Under the pieces are notes generated by a model. The model had not been told where the DNA came from, did no database searches, and saw only the letters and a list, made by a program, of their open reading frames with translations. Made by a program: the position numbers and the translations under genes. DNA of 64,000 nucleotides, taken from assembly GCF_003426735.1 (NCBI RefSeq), contig NZ_QVON01000008.1:124001-188000 (forward strand), in the 5' to 3' direction. The DNA is from Arenibacter sp. P308M17 (GTDB lineage Bacteria > Bacteroidota > Bacteroidia > Flavobacteriales > Flavobacteriaceae). This document shows positions 53,633 to 62,707 of this stretch, piece after piece. Position 1 is the first letter of the stretch. Every line of letters begins with the position of its first letter.

Positions 53633-55441
53633 TTACACCTCCGACAAAGAAAGTGCTTCTATCTCTTGTTTAAAGCCTTCCAAGGTTTTTGATGCTTGGG
53701 TCAATTCCGCTAGAACGGCCATTTTTATATTTTCAAATGGTCCCCTAAGGTTGCCAAATAGTTGTTGGTAATAGGCAATGCCTCCATTTAAATTGTGGGT
53801 AAAGGTCAAGAGGTATTTCTCTTGCTTCTTATTCATGGATTCCCTGGATTCCTCAATTCTATTTTTAAGATAGTCCAAGTAGATACCGAGTTCCTTAATA
53901 AACATATGGGGCCTATCGGTTCTCGAAATAACATTGCCACGCCCGTAAATATGGTCTACCATTTCCTTTAAGGCCATTATTTTGGAATAATAGGCCATAT
54001 TAGGTCCCGGACAGATGGAAACCCCTGGTCCTTCGGTTTTGGTATCCAATCCGTAAGCTATTAGGGCCGAGGTGCCAAGACCTACACAGGTACATGATTT
54101 CTCTGTTATTTTATTGAATTTTTCGGCATATTCCTTTTCAGTTAAACCTTGTTCATCCAACTCCTTAATTTTCAAATGTTGGTATTGCCTGGAGGCGGTA
54201 CAGAGTCCTTTTTCCGAATAGTCCTTGTTCAGGGCCACAAATTTCTTGGGACAGGAACTTCCTGGGCGATTCTTATCTATATTTTTAAACTTTTCCAAAT
54301 CCTTGGTGTTTCCACGAAGATTATGGAAGGGCACTCCCAATGGGGAGATATCGCTTAAGTACAAATCCTCTTCCTTGGCGGCGACCAATTTCTCCATGGT
54401 AGCCCTGTCTACTGTAGTGGCCTCCGGAACCAAGAGAAATGGGGTTCCCCAACCTACAGAATCCACCTTGTAATGATCCATAAGAAATTGGTGTTCCTCA
54501 GCGGTACCAACACCTCCCTGGGCGGTTATTTTTAAGGAAAGTTGTTGTCTGGGCACTTCGCGGCCCTTATTGGCAAGTGCCGGAATTAAAATATCATGGA
54601 TTTCATTGATATAGGCTTGTTTGTTGTCCCTGAACTCCGCCAGAATAGGGCCCATTAAGTAGCCGTCGGTGGCAAAGGCATGTCCCCCGCAATTTAGGCC
54701 GGATTCTATCCTATACTCCGATACCCAAATTCCTTTTTTGGCCAAAAACTTTCCTTGTATAAGTGCCGATCTATAATCACTTACCTTTAGGACTATTTTC
54801 TTTTTGATATTGCCGTCAGCGTCCGGAAAAAAATCATTAAAACTTTCAAGATAGCTATAAAGTCGGGGGTTCATCCCAGCGGAAAGAATAAGGGAGGAAA
54901 TTAATTCACTATTGGCATAACCCCGTAAGGCTGCATGGGCATCATTAAATTCAGTAGGTAGTTTAACCTTTTTAATAAAGTTTTCCTTGTCCACTTTGGT
55001 CATAATATTGACATCGATGCTGCCCATGGAGAAATTTTCCCTTACCCATTTTTTAATTTCCACAGCACTGAAATCATTGGAAGTCAGTTTTTCAAATTCA
55101 TCCTTTAGATGGGAGGCATTGGGTAGGAGACTTAAATATTCCTTGATTTCTTTTCCCGTGTTGTGGACAGAATTAATGAGATCTTCAAATTTTTTGTGGG
55201 CCAAGTCATTGATCAAGTTGAGGTAACTCGTAATTCTTTTGGCCCTGAAATCTTCCAATTTATCCGAAATTTCCTGATAGGGAAGTTCAAATTTTTCACA
55301 GTACATTTTCCTTAATTTTTCAATTAGGATGTCATCGACCAAGGAAATTACCGAATCGATACCGTTATGGGCAACTTTTAGGGGGGTATCTATGGTGAAT
55401 CCAATTCCCATGACCGGGATATGAAAGTTATGTTTTGTCAT
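53633..55441 (-). CDS. conserved-looking 602-aa protein of unknown function with cysteine cluster
   Basis: I do not recognise this protein firmly. The N-terminus (PVMGIGFTIDTPLKVAHNG) and ITAQGGVGTAEEHQF...VDSVGWGTPFLL near residues 305-336 resemble the start and phosphate-binding loop of TIM-barrel flavoproteins of the nitronate monooxygenase or glutamate synthase type. A helical insertion (about 40-190) separates these parts. The C-terminal half has Cys397, Cys414, Cys450, Cys452 and Cys477, suitable for a metal or Fe-S site. No signal peptide or membrane helix is present. It is convergent with the phosphatase operon and stands alone. Confidence 0.7.
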   Translation of the reverse strand: MTKHNFHIPVMGIGFTIDTPLKVAHNGIDSVISLVDDILIEKLRKMYCEKFELPYQEISDKLEDFRAKRITSYLNLINDLAHKKFEDLINSVHNTGKEIKEYLSLLPNASHLKDEFEKLTSNDFSAVEIKKWVRENFSMGSIDVNIMTKVDKENFIKKVKLPTEFNDAHAALRGYANSELISSLILSAGMNPRLYSYLESFNDFFPDADGNIKKKIVLKVSDYRSALIQGKFLAKKGIWVSEYRIESGLNCGGHAFATDGYLMGPILAEFRDNKQAYINEIHDILIPALANKGREVPRQQLSLKITAQGGVGTAEEHQFLMDHYKVDSVGWGTPFLLVPEATTVDRATMEKLVAAKEEDLYLSDISPLGVPFHNLRGNTKDLEKFKNIDKNRPGSSCPKKFVALNKDYSEKGLCTASRQYQHLKIKELDEQGLTEKEYAEKFNKITEKSCTCVGLGTSALIAYGLDTKTEGPGVSICPGPNMAYYSKIMALKEMVDHIYGRGNVISRTDRPHMFIKELGIYLDYLKNRIEESRESMNKKQEKYLLTFTHNLNGGIAYYQQLFGNLRGPFENIKMAVLAELTQASKTLEGFKQEIEALSLSEV

Positions 55442-55662
55442 TTTTTATTTTTTGCCGGACCTATTCCTATTAAAACCGCTATAAATGCACAAGAAGTTTC
55501 CATGTTGTAGGACGGTCCAAATATGGATCGACAAATTTTAGACGAAATAAATTCTTGGAATATGATAATTATCAGGAAATGGATAAAATGTAAGACCGGA
55601 GTTTAGGGGGTTGGGAGATACAGCATTTCCTACAGGTCCGAAGCTTTCATTATCTAGCAAAG

Positions 55663-55730
55663 TTGGCAGTAGCAGTTTACAGTTGGCAAAAAATGGATTT
55701 CACTGCCCACGGCACACTGCTCACTGCCAA
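55663..55730. repeat. inverted repeat with 14-15-base arms
   Basis: TTGGCAGTAGCAGT at 55663-55676 is complementary to ACTGCTCACTGCCAA at 55716-55730 apart from one bulged base. The loop repeats shorter CACTGCC/GGCAAA pieces. Such AGTTGGCAGT/CACTGCC blocks look like an intergenic repeat of the genome rather than a gene-specific site. Confidence 0.65.
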
Positions 55731-55920
55731 TTTATCATCCGGTTCTTGTCAAGTAATTTCATTCTGTTCCAAAACCCTTGCCTGGCCAGCAAAAGCAGCC
55801 CTTCCTTTGTCGGCAGACATGTAATTTTATTGCACAAAAGGAGTAGTTTAGTTTTGGTAATGTTAGCTTATAGTTTAGTTAACCTCGGGACGGTTTATTA
55901 ATGCGATTTTTGTCTTGAAA

Positions 55921-55949
55921 AGTTTGAGTTAGTATTAGTTTGAGTTAGT
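55921..55949. repeat. two direct copies of AGTTTGAGTTAGT with 16-base period
   Basis: The 13-base unit starts at 55921 and again at 55937. It ends ten bases before a hairpin. Purpose unknown; it might be the tail of a short plus-strand transcript or a simple duplication. Confidence 0.7.
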
Positions 55950-55958
55950 CTAGTTGAA

Positions 55959-55987
55959 AAGCTGGTGCATAGCACCGGCTTTTTTTG
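55959..55987. terminator. bidirectional-looking terminator hairpin beside the TSUP gene
   Basis: AAGCTGGTGC pairs with GCACCGGCTT around a 3-nt loop, with A residues before and seven T residues after on the plus strand. It lies just past the stop codon of the minus-strand TSUP gene and so can end that transcript; the longer T tract, however, favours plus-strand transcription, for which no gene is visible. Confidence 0.6.
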
Positions 55988-55988
55988 T

Positions 55989-56753
55989 TTATCTGAAAAG
56001 AATCAAAAAAGCACCAATGGCCGTCAGAACCAGAATCATCTTGCGATAGAACTGTTCTTTTATAATTTTCACCAGTCGTACCCCAACAATAATCCCAAGA
56101 ATAATTCCGGGCACCAATTTTAGATTGATTAACAGGGTTTCTGGAGTGATGGTTTTCCATATAAAAATATGGAAGGGCAGTTTAAAGATGTTTACTATAA
56201 AAAATAACCATGCCGCAGTTCCTATAAATTCGTTTTTCGGTAATCTCATAGCCAAAAAATAGATATTGGAAAAGGCTCCGGCCAAATTGCCTATCATGGT
56301 AGTAATCCCCGCCATAGTTCCTATAAATCCGGCAAAGGCCCAATGGGTGGGCACGTTTTTGGATTTTTTTCTATCCCACCAATACATCATGATAACCGTT
56401 CCCAATATTATGACGGACATGCTGATCTTAAAAGTGGTTTCCGGCAAATCCTTTCCAATGGCCGTCCCAATTAGTACACCCAGGATCATCCAGGGTAAAA
56501 ATGCCGCTATATACTTCCACTGTGCATGTCTATTGTAATAAATTACGGCAAAGGCATCCCCCAAAACAAGCAGGGGCACGATCAGCCCTGTTGATTCCTT
56601 GGCCCCGAAGGCCAATGCCATTAACGTAACATTAATGATAGCGATTCCCTTGATCCCAGCTTTCGAAATCCCTATTACAAATGCGGCGGTTAGGGCAAGT
56701 ACCCATGCCGTTACGGTTATATCTAGTGTTATTAAGAGTATCATATGTGACAT
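55989..56753 (-). CDS. TSUP-family (TauE/SafE) permease
   Basis: A membrane protein of about 254 residues with seven or eight hydrophobic helices and the duplicated TSUP pattern; VIGISKAGIKGIAIIN in the first repeat and HWAFAGFIGTMAGITTMIGNLAGAF in the second (given in part) are typical. Members export or import sulfite, sulfonates or related organic anions. The ATG at 56753 (or 56744, before MILLITLD) is preferred to the TTG at 56771. It diverges from the SSS symporter gene with a spacer of only about 75 bases. Substrate unknown. Confidence 0.82.
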   Translation of the reverse strand: MSHMILLITLDITVTAWVLALTAAFVIGISKAGIKGIAIINVTLMALAFGAKESTGLIVPLLVLGDAFAVIYYNRHAQWKYIAAFLPWMILGVLIGTAIGKDLPETTFKISMSVIILGTVIMMYWWDRKKSKNVPTHWAFAGFIGTMAGITTMIGNLAGAFSNIYFLAMRLPKNEFIGTAAWLFFIVNIFKLPFHIFIWKTITPETLLINLKLVPGIILGIIVGVRLVKIIKEQFYRKMILVLTAIGAFLILFR

Positions 56754-56827
56754 TTGGCGAACAAAGGGCAAAAATATCCCAAAAAAAATTATCTTTAGCT
56801 TTCAATTCTCAAACCTAAGCCAAACTG

Positions 56828-58639
56828 ATGGAATTAAGTACCCTCGATTACAGTTTTATTGTCGTTTTTTTCTCGATCGTTTTATTTATAGGAGTTTATG
56901 TCTCCAAGAAATCCGGGGCCAGTTCATCGGAATATTTCCTTTCCGGTAGAACCATGCCATGGTGGCTATTGGGGCTTTCCATGGTAGCCACCACCTTTTC
57001 TACGGACACGCCCAATCTGGTGACCGATATAGTGCGTACCAATGGAGTTTCAGGAAACTGGGTATGGTGGGCTTTTCTGCTGACCGGGCTACTTACTGTT
57101 TTTGTCTATGCCAAACTTTGGAGGAAATCCAATGTCAATACGGATTTGGAATTTTATGAACTTCGCTATGGGGGTAAACCGGCAAGCTTTTTAAGAAAAT
57201 TCAGGGCGGTTTATTTGGGGGTGATATTTAATGTGATCACCATGTCTGCCGTTACCTTGGCAGCCATTAAGATTGGCGGTATTATGTTGGGTCTGGAACC
57301 ATGGGTAACCGTGGTGAGTGCAGGTTTGATTACCGTAATTTTTAGTGCTTTGGGCGGATTTAAAGGAGTGGTCTATACAGATTTCTTACTGTTTTTTGTA
57401 GCGATGAGCGGTGCCATAGGAGCAGCCTACTATTTGGTGAATATTCCGGAAGTTGGTGGTATAACTGCCCTGATGGCCAATGAACATGTAGTGGATAAAC
57501 TTTCCATTGTGCCCGACTTTAGCAATACAAATGCTTTAATAACCCTATTTATTATCCCGCTTGCAGTACAATGGTGGAGTTCTTGGTATCCAGGGGCGGA
57601 GCCTGGCGGTGGCGGTTATATCGCACAACGTATGTTGGCTGCCAAAAATGAAAATCATGCCATAGGCGCAACTTTCTTCTTCAATATAATGCATTACGCA
57701 CTACGTCCGTGGCCATGGATTTTGGTTGCCTTGGCCTCTTTGGTCGTTTATCCGGACATAGCTAGTATCCATGAGGCTTTCCCTAACGTGGCAGTAGATA
57801 AACTGGGTCATGATCTGGCCTATTCCGCCATGTTGACCAAATTGCCCAGTGGATTATTGGGATTGGTGTTGGCTTCCCTTATTGCGGCTTATATGAGTAC
57901 TATTTCTACCCAATTGAATTGGGGTTCCTCCTATATTGTATATGACTTCTATAAACAACAGATAAACCCTAACGCTTCCGAGAAAAGATTGGTGGCCGTT
58001 GGTAGAATTTCAACGGTTATACTAATGGTATTTAGTGCAGCATTGGCCCTGCTTTTGCAGAATGCCTTGCAATTGTTCGAAGTGTTGTTGGTATTTGGTG
58101 CGGGAACCGGACTTATATTTATCTTGAGGTGGTTCTGGTGGAGGATCAATGCATGGAGCGAGATTACGGCCATGTTTGCCTCGGGAATAATCTCCATTAT
58201 CTTAAAATTAACGGCGGTGGGTCCCTTCTTATTTGCTGCTGAAACCGGTGTTTTCCCAGATTGGGCGGAATATCCTTTTGTAGTTCTGGTTACTACGATT
58301 ATTTGGTTGACGGCAACCTATATGACCCAGCCAGAATCAAAACAGGTATTACAGGATTTTTATAAAAAAATACAACCCGGAGGGCCAGGATGGTCCAAAG
58401 TGATCAAGGAAGCGAAAGACGAAAATGTGGAGATTGTGAACACCAAAGAAAAATGGAGTGTTCCCGCTGGTATCACTGCCATGTTGCTAGGGTGTGTATT
58501 AATCTACTCCTGTATGTTTGCCACTGGGTATTGGATATATGGAAAGACTAGCAGTGCACTTGTTCTGACCGTTGTGGCCGTGGTGTCCGGATTCTTATTG
58601 TCAAGGGCTTGGAATAAGATGAAGGACCATATCCTTTAG
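56828..58639 (+). CDS. SSS-family sodium:solute symporter (second)
   Basis: A 603-residue inner-membrane symporter with about 14 hydrophobic helices. Landmarks are SEYFLSGRTMPWWLLGLSM, FSTDTPNLVTDIVR and the Na+-site helix with AAYMSTISTQLNWGSSYIVYDFY (given in part). It is about 100 residues longer than the symporter of the first locus, with extra C-terminal helices, and belongs to another subgroup. It lies 40 nt upstream of an acetyltransferase-like membrane protein gene; the two may handle one substrate, possibly an amino sugar, but that is inference. Confidence 0.87.
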   Translation: MELSTLDYSFIVVFFSIVLFIGVYVSKKSGASSSEYFLSGRTMPWWLLGLSMVATTFSTDTPNLVTDIVRTNGVSGNWVWWAFLLTGLLTVFVYAKLWRKSNVNTDLEFYELRYGGKPASFLRKFRAVYLGVIFNVITMSAVTLAAIKIGGIMLGLEPWVTVVSAGLITVIFSALGGFKGVVYTDFLLFFVAMSGAIGAAYYLVNIPEVGGITALMANEHVVDKLSIVPDFSNTNALITLFIIPLAVQWWSSWYPGAEPGGGGYIAQRMLAAKNENHAIGATFFFNIMHYALRPWPWILVALASLVVYPDIASIHEAFPNVAVDKLGHDLAYSAMLTKLPSGLLGLVLASLIAAYMSTISTQLNWGSSYIVYDFYKQQINPNASEKRLVAVGRISTVILMVFSAALALLLQNALQLFEVLLVFGAGTGLIFILRWFWWRINAWSEITAMFASGIISIILKLTAVGPFLFAAETGVFPDWAEYPFVVLVTTIIWLTATYMTQPESKQVLQDFYKKIQPGGPGWSKVIKEAKDENVEIVNTKEKWSVPAGITAMLLGCVLIYSCMFATGYWIYGKTSSALVLTVVAVVSGFLLSRAWNKMKDHIL

Positions 58640-58679
58640 GGGAAGGTCTTATAATAGGAAATTAGGAACATAACCAGGC

Positions 58680-59774
58680 ATGAACATGCAGAATAGAATA
58701 GTATCCGTGGATATCTTTAGGGGGCTTACCATTGTCCTTATGATATTGGTAAACACCCCTGGAACCTGGTCCCACGTGTACGCTCCTTTTTTACATGCTC
58801 CCTGGCACGGATATACCCCAACCGATCTTGTATTTCCGTTTTTCCTCTTCATAGTGGGCTGTTCCATCGTTTTTTCGTATCAAAATAGGGCAGTGGATTC
58901 CGGCACCTATAAAAAAATTACAATAAGGGCCTTAAAATTAATAGGCCTGGGCCTCTTTTTGGGAGCGTTTACCATTTATTTTCCCTTCTTTAAGGATTTT
59001 GAAAAAATACGTTTCCCCGGGGTGCTGCAACGTATTGGTGTTGTATTCTTTTTCGCCTCGATTTTATTTATCAATTTTAAATGGAAAGCCTTGGTGGGTA
59101 TCTGTGCCTTTCTCTTGATAGGGTACTGGTTGCTGATGGGCTATGTGCCGGTCAACGGAGTGGCACCTACCTTTGATCGTGCCCCTAACAACTTGGCCAA
59201 TTATTTAGATGTACTCGTATTTGGGACACATAGCTATAAAGCAGATTATGACCCTGAGGGCTTATTGAGTACCTTGCCGTCTATTGCTACTGCATTAATG
59301 GGCATTTTTACCGGACTTGTGCTGCGCTCCAAAAAGGCAAAAAAGGAATTGTTGCTCTTCGGAATGGGAATTTTAATGTTGGTCGTAGGTCATATCTGGG
59401 ATTTCGTTTTTCCAATTAACAAGGCGCTATGGAGCAGTAGTTTTGTATTGGTTACTGCAGGATGGGCCAATATGCTCCTGGCATTGATCTATTATCTGTC
59501 CGATGTAAAGAAGATCAGGTTCGGTAGTATATTTAAATATGCGGGGGCCAATGCCATAACGGTGTATTTTTTATCCAGTTTTATTTCCAAATTGTTTTAT
59601 TCCATAAAAGTGGACGGGGAGACTTCGGTGCACGGTTGGTTGTTCAAGACCCTATACGTACACGATTTTATGGCTATGGAAACCTCTTCCTTGCTGTATG
59701 GACTTTCCGTAGCGGCGTTCTATGTGCTTTTGGCCTATATCCTGTATAAAAAAGGGATATTTATTAAGGTATAG
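58680..59774 (+). CDS. HGSNAT-like membrane acyltransferase (DUF5009/NagX type)
   Basis: A 364-residue protein with about ten hydrophobic helices. VDIFRGLTIVLMILVNTPG at the N-terminus, LVFPFFLFIVGCSIVFS and FPGVLQRIGVVFF are the signature segments of bacterial relatives of heparan-alpha-glucosaminide N-acetyltransferase. The human enzyme acetylates terminal glucosamine across a membrane using acetyl-CoA; bacterial members are often found in amino-sugar loci. A histidine near residue 37 (HAPWHGYTPTD) may be the acetyl carrier. Two ATG codons (58680, 58686) are possible starts. Confidence 0.8.
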   Translation: MNMQNRIVSVDIFRGLTIVLMILVNTPGTWSHVYAPFLHAPWHGYTPTDLVFPFFLFIVGCSIVFSYQNRAVDSGTYKKITIRALKLIGLGLFLGAFTIYFPFFKDFEKIRFPGVLQRIGVVFFFASILFINFKWKALVGICAFLLIGYWLLMGYVPVNGVAPTFDRAPNNLANYLDVLVFGTHSYKADYDPEGLLSTLPSIATALMGIFTGLVLRSKKAKKELLLFGMGILMLVVGHIWDFVFPINKALWSSSFVLVTAGWANMLLALIYYLSDVKKIRFGSIFKYAGANAITVYFLSSFISKLFYSIKVDGETSVHGWLFKTLYVHDFMAMETSSLLYGLSVAAFYVLLAYILYKKGIFIKV

Positions 59775-59919
59775 TCATAGATCTTTGCGCTGTTGGCACC
59801 AAAAATGGCTGTTCGGGAAAGTAAATGGGGTCATTATTGAGATAAATGTTCTAATCCGATATGCTGCTGGAATCTTTTTTTTATTGCAAGGGAGGTTCCG
59901 GGATCCGGTTTCTTCTTCT

Positions 59920-60510
59920 TTAACCTCTGATTTCCAATAACCGGGAAACGTACTTGCCTATTACGTCAAACTCTAGATTGACCCGTGTCCCTATAACATA
60001 ACTTCCAAACCGGGTATGTTCATGGGTGTAGGGGATTATGGCGACACTAAAACTGTTTTTTTGGGAATCCACTACCGTTAAACTGGTACCGTCTATGGTT
60101 ATGGATCCTTTTTCTATAGTAACGTTATTTTTCATAGGATCATAACGGAAGGTAAAGAACCAACTGCCATCCTTTTCTTTAATATCGGTACATTCCCCCG
60201 TTTGGTCTACGTGACCCTGTACAATATGGCCGTCCAACCGGGCTCCCAGTACCATGGCACGCTCCAGGTTTACAAGGTCCCCTTCCTGAAGATCGTTCAA
60301 GTTGGTTTTGTCCAGGGTCTCCTCTATGGCGGTTACTGTATAATGGTCAGCGGCAATTTTTACGACTGTGAGACAAACTCCGTTATGTGCAACACTTTGG
60401 TCTATTTTTAGTTCTTGGGTAATCTTGGATCTTAAGGTAATATGAAGATTGCCCCCCTCTTTTTCCAATTTTATTATTTCTCCCAAAGTTTCAATAATCC
60501 CAGTAAACAT
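59920..60510 (-). CDS. ribE: riboflavin synthase, alpha chain
   Basis: A 196-residue enzyme that converts two 6,7-dimethyl-8-ribityllumazine molecules to riboflavin. It has the diagnostic MFTGIIETLG start and two lumazine-binding repeats (about residues 1-97 and 98-196), seen in VAHNGVCLTVV and SITIDGTSLTVV. Length is normal. It is divergent from pdxA. Other riboflavin genes are not in the window. Confidence 0.95.
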   Translation of the reverse strand: MFTGIIETLGEIIKLEKEGGNLHITLRSKITQELKIDQSVAHNGVCLTVVKIAADHYTVTAIEETLDKTNLNDLQEGDLVNLERAMVLGARLDGHIVQGHVDQTGECTDIKEKDGSWFFTFRYDPMKNNVTIEKGSITIDGTSLTVVDSQKNSFSVAIIPYTHEHTRFGSYVIGTRVNLEFDVIGKYVSRLLEIRG

Positions 60511-60527
60511 GTGTCGTTTTAATTAAG

Positions 60528-60535
60528 TAGTTTTG
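60528..60535 (+). promoter_or_regulatory. -7 element of the pdxA promoter
   Basis: TAGTTTTG fits TAnnTTTG exactly and lies 45 nt before the pdxA ATG, in the 70-base spacer between divergent genes. The upstream -33 position shows only a partial match. Confidence 0.55.
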
Positions 60536-60580
60536 TGCTGTAAATTTAAGGGTTTATTTCATATTAAACGAAAAGACAAA

Positions 60581-61633
60581 ATGCAGGAAACCGGACATAT
60601 AAAATTGGGGATATCCATTGGGGATTTAAATGGGATTGGGTGCGAAGTGGTGCTTAGGACATTTGAGGATTCCCGGATGTTGGATTTCTGCACACCGGTT
60701 ATTTTTGCATCCAATAAAACGGTCTCCCACCAAAAATCGGAGCTGGGTCTGGAAATAAATTATAATGGCATCCAAGATGCTTCCAAAGCAATAGACGGAA
60801 AGATAAATGTAGTGAACGTGTGGAAGGAAACCCCTGTTGTTAATTTTGGGGAGCCAACCCCTGAGAGTGGGAATTATGCCATAGAATCGCTTAAGGCTGC
60901 AGTGGCGGCCCTAAAGAGTAATGAGATAGACGTTTTGGTCACTGCACCGATCAACAAGAACAACATACAGGCAGAGGATTTTAAATTTCCCGGACACACG
61001 GATTATTTGGCCCAAGAATTGGAAGGGGAAAGCCTAATGTTTATGGTGGCCGATGGGCTAAGGGTTGGGCTGCTTACCGATCATGTTGCGGTAAAGGATG
61101 TTGCGGCCAGTATTACCCCGCAGTTGATACGCTCTAAAATCACTACTATTTTGAACTCCTTAAAGATGGATTTTGGAATTGGGAAACCTAAAATTGCACT
61201 TTTGGGAATTAATCCCCACAGTGGCGATAATGGGGTAATCGGAAAGGAAGATGACGAGATCCTAAGACCGGCAATCAAAGAAATGTCCGAAAAAGGGCAT
61301 TTGGTATTTGGACCCTATTCTGCGGATAGCTTTTTTGGGTCTGACAATTATAAAAATTTTGACGCTATTTTGGCCGCCTATCATGATCAGGGGCTAATAC
61401 CGTTTAAAACCTTATCCTTCGGGAAAGGGGTAAACTTTACCGCAGGACTAAATAAAGTGCGTACTTCCCCAGACCACGGAACGGCATATGAAATTGCGGG
61501 GAAAGGGGTTGCAGACAATAGTTCGTTTAAGGAGGCCGTGTTTATGGCGCTACATATATTTAAAAATAGGCAGGAATATAAAGAATTAACAGGGAATCCC
61601 TTAAAAAAGCACAAGTTAAAAAGACAGGCTTAG
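60581..61633 (+). CDS. pdxA: 4-hydroxythreonine-4-phosphate dehydrogenase
   Basis: A 350-residue dehydrogenase of pyridoxal phosphate synthesis (DXP-dependent route). Typical segments are GISIGDLNGIGCEV at the N-terminus, TAPINKNNI, FPGHTDYLA with a metal-binding histidine, GINPHSGDNG and AAYHDQGLIPFK with a second metal histidine. Length is near the family norm. ATG 60581 is preferred over an upstream alternative start because it directly precedes the conserved part. Transcription is from the promoter at 60528. Confidence 0.95.
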   Translation: MQETGHIKLGISIGDLNGIGCEVVLRTFEDSRMLDFCTPVIFASNKTVSHQKSELGLEINYNGIQDASKAIDGKINVVNVWKETPVVNFGEPTPESGNYAIESLKAAVAALKSNEIDVLVTAPINKNNIQAEDFKFPGHTDYLAQELEGESLMFMVADGLRVGLLTDHVAVKDVAASITPQLIRSKITTILNSLKMDFGIGKPKIALLGINPHSGDNGVIGKEDDEILRPAIKEMSEKGHLVFGPYSADSFFGSDNYKNFDAILAAYHDQGLIPFKTLSFGKGVNFTAGLNKVRTSPDHGTAYEIAGKGVADNSSFKEAVFMALHIFKNRQEYKELTGNPLKKHKLKRQA

Positions 61634-61719
61634 TCTTGCTTCTATAAAGTAGGCTACCGTGCAATGGATCAATGATTTGAGGTAATTTTATTTGGGCTGT
61701 ATTTATTTCTTTCTATTTA

Positions 61720-61749
61720 TTGGCTTTTTATAAAATAATAGTATCTTTG
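61720..61749 (+). promoter_or_regulatory. consensus Bacteroidota promoter of the DUF177-rpmF-fabH block
   Basis: TTG at 61720-61722, a 19-base spacer and TATCTTTG at 61742-61749 match the phylum consensus fully. A hairpin (ACCCGCC at 61751-61757 pairing with GGCGGGT at 61766-61772) follows directly, at the very 5' end of the transcript, where it may protect the mRNA. Confidence 0.8.
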
Positions 61750-61793
61750 CACCCGCCTTTATTGCGGCGGGTACGTTAAAACCAGTGTGGATC

Positions 61794-62327
61794 ATGATGC
61801 AGCATAAGGAGTTTATTATTCCTTTTTCAGGACTGAAACAGGGAAAACACGAGTTTGAGTATACCATTGAGAATGCGTTCTTTGAGTCTTTTGAGTATGA
61901 TGAGTTCAACGGTGCGGATATTAAATTAGACGTTACCTTGAATAAAATGAGTACCATGATGGAGTTGGAAATGAAGGCACGGGGAACAGTAAATGTTGCT
62001 TGTGACCTTACCAGCGAACCTTATGATCAAAAAATCAAGGCCGATTTGGAATTGGTTGTTAAGTTTGGTGATGAGTACAACAATGACAATGATGAAATAT
62101 TGATTATTCCCCACAGTGAATACCAAATCAATATTGCACAGTATGTTTATGAAATGCTGGTATTGTCGGTACCCCTTAAAAAGGTTCATCCCGGAGTGTT
62201 GGACGGCACCTTGCAATCGGAGGTGTTGGACAAGCTGGAAGAACTTCAACCAAAAGATACAAAGGAAAACAAAGAAGATATTGATCCCAGGTGGGACGCT
62301 TTAAAAAAATTATTAACGGATAAATAA
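61794..62327 (+). CDS. DUF177 (YceD) protein
   Basis: A 177-residue cytoplasmic protein of the DUF177/YceD family, which nearly always precedes rpmF and is needed for normal 23S rRNA accumulation in plants and some bacteria. Recognisable parts are [18 protein letters not shown] at the start, [11 protein letters not shown], where the second usual cysteine is missing, and the acidic end with [10 protein letters not shown]. Start is ATG 61794 or 61797 rather than GTG 61785. The rpmF start lies 8 nt downstream. Confidence 0.85.
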   Translation: MMQHKEFIIPFSGLKQGKHEFEYTIENAFFESFEYDEFNGADIKLDVTLNKMSTMMELEMKARGTVNVACDLTSEPYDQKIKADLELVVKFGDEYNNDNDEILIIPHSEYQINIAQYVYEMLVLSVPLKKVHPGVLDGTLQSEVLDKLEELQPKDTKENKEDIDPRWDALKKLLTDK

Positions 62328-62335
62328 GTTTCATA

Positions 62336-62533
62336 ATGGCACATCCTAAAAGAAAAATTTCCAAAACCAGAAGAGACAAGAGGAGAACGCATTACAAGGC
62401 GGTAGCTCCTACTGTAGCACAAGATCCAACTACAGGAGAAATGCATTTGTTTCACAGAGCTCATTGGCATGAAGGCAAATTGTACTATCGTGGAGAGGTT
62501 TTGATCGACAAAACTGAGGAAGCAGTAGCATAA
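62336..62533 (+). CDS. rpmF: 50S ribosomal protein L32
   Basis: A 65-residue ribosomal protein with the standard start [20 protein letters not shown] and a C-terminal part rich in histidine and aromatic residues ([17 protein letters not shown]). The zinc-binding cysteines of some L32 proteins are absent, as is normal in Bacteroidota. It sits between DUF177 and fabH, the widely conserved order that couples ribosome and fatty-acid synthesis genes. Confidence 0.96.
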   Translation: MAHPKRKISKTRRDKRRTHYKAVAPTVAQDPTTGEMHLFHRAHWHEGKLYYRGEVLIDKTEEAVA

Positions 62534-62558
62534 TTTTAGCTAAAACAATATAATTTGG

Positions 62559-62589
62559 ACTCCCACTTCTTAAGAGTGGGAGTTTTTTT
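62559..62589 (+). terminator. terminator after rpmF
   Basis: ACTCCCAC at 62559-62566 pairs with GTGGGAGT at 62576-62583, extended by two weaker pairs, followed by seven T residues. It would end or reduce transcription before fabH. Confidence 0.85.
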
Positions 62590-62707
62590 ATGAAGGCGAC
62601 GTAAATTTCAAAAACAAGGTATTTTTGAACCTAAAGTCATATAAAATCACTAATTTTCACAAATTTTCAATTGTTTTTGGAGGTTTATTGATAAAAATCA
62701 AATTTAG

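Larger units (their letters stand above)
55442..55988. other. 547-base intergenic region with several repeats, no gene
   Basis: This gap between two minus-strand genes includes a long inverted repeat (55663-55730), a short tandem repeat (55921-55949) and a hairpin (55959-55987), listed separately. An open frame at 55611-55901 on the plus strand has cysteine- and serine-rich low-complexity content derived from the repeats and is not accepted as a gene. The minus-strand promoter of the 602-residue protein should lie near 55450-55520, but no consensus was found. Confidence 0.55.

Noticed and set aside
55611-55901. 96-codon plus-strand frame in the repeat-rich gap
   Set aside because: It is made largely of inverted-repeat sequence and has low-complexity translation; no start signal is evident.
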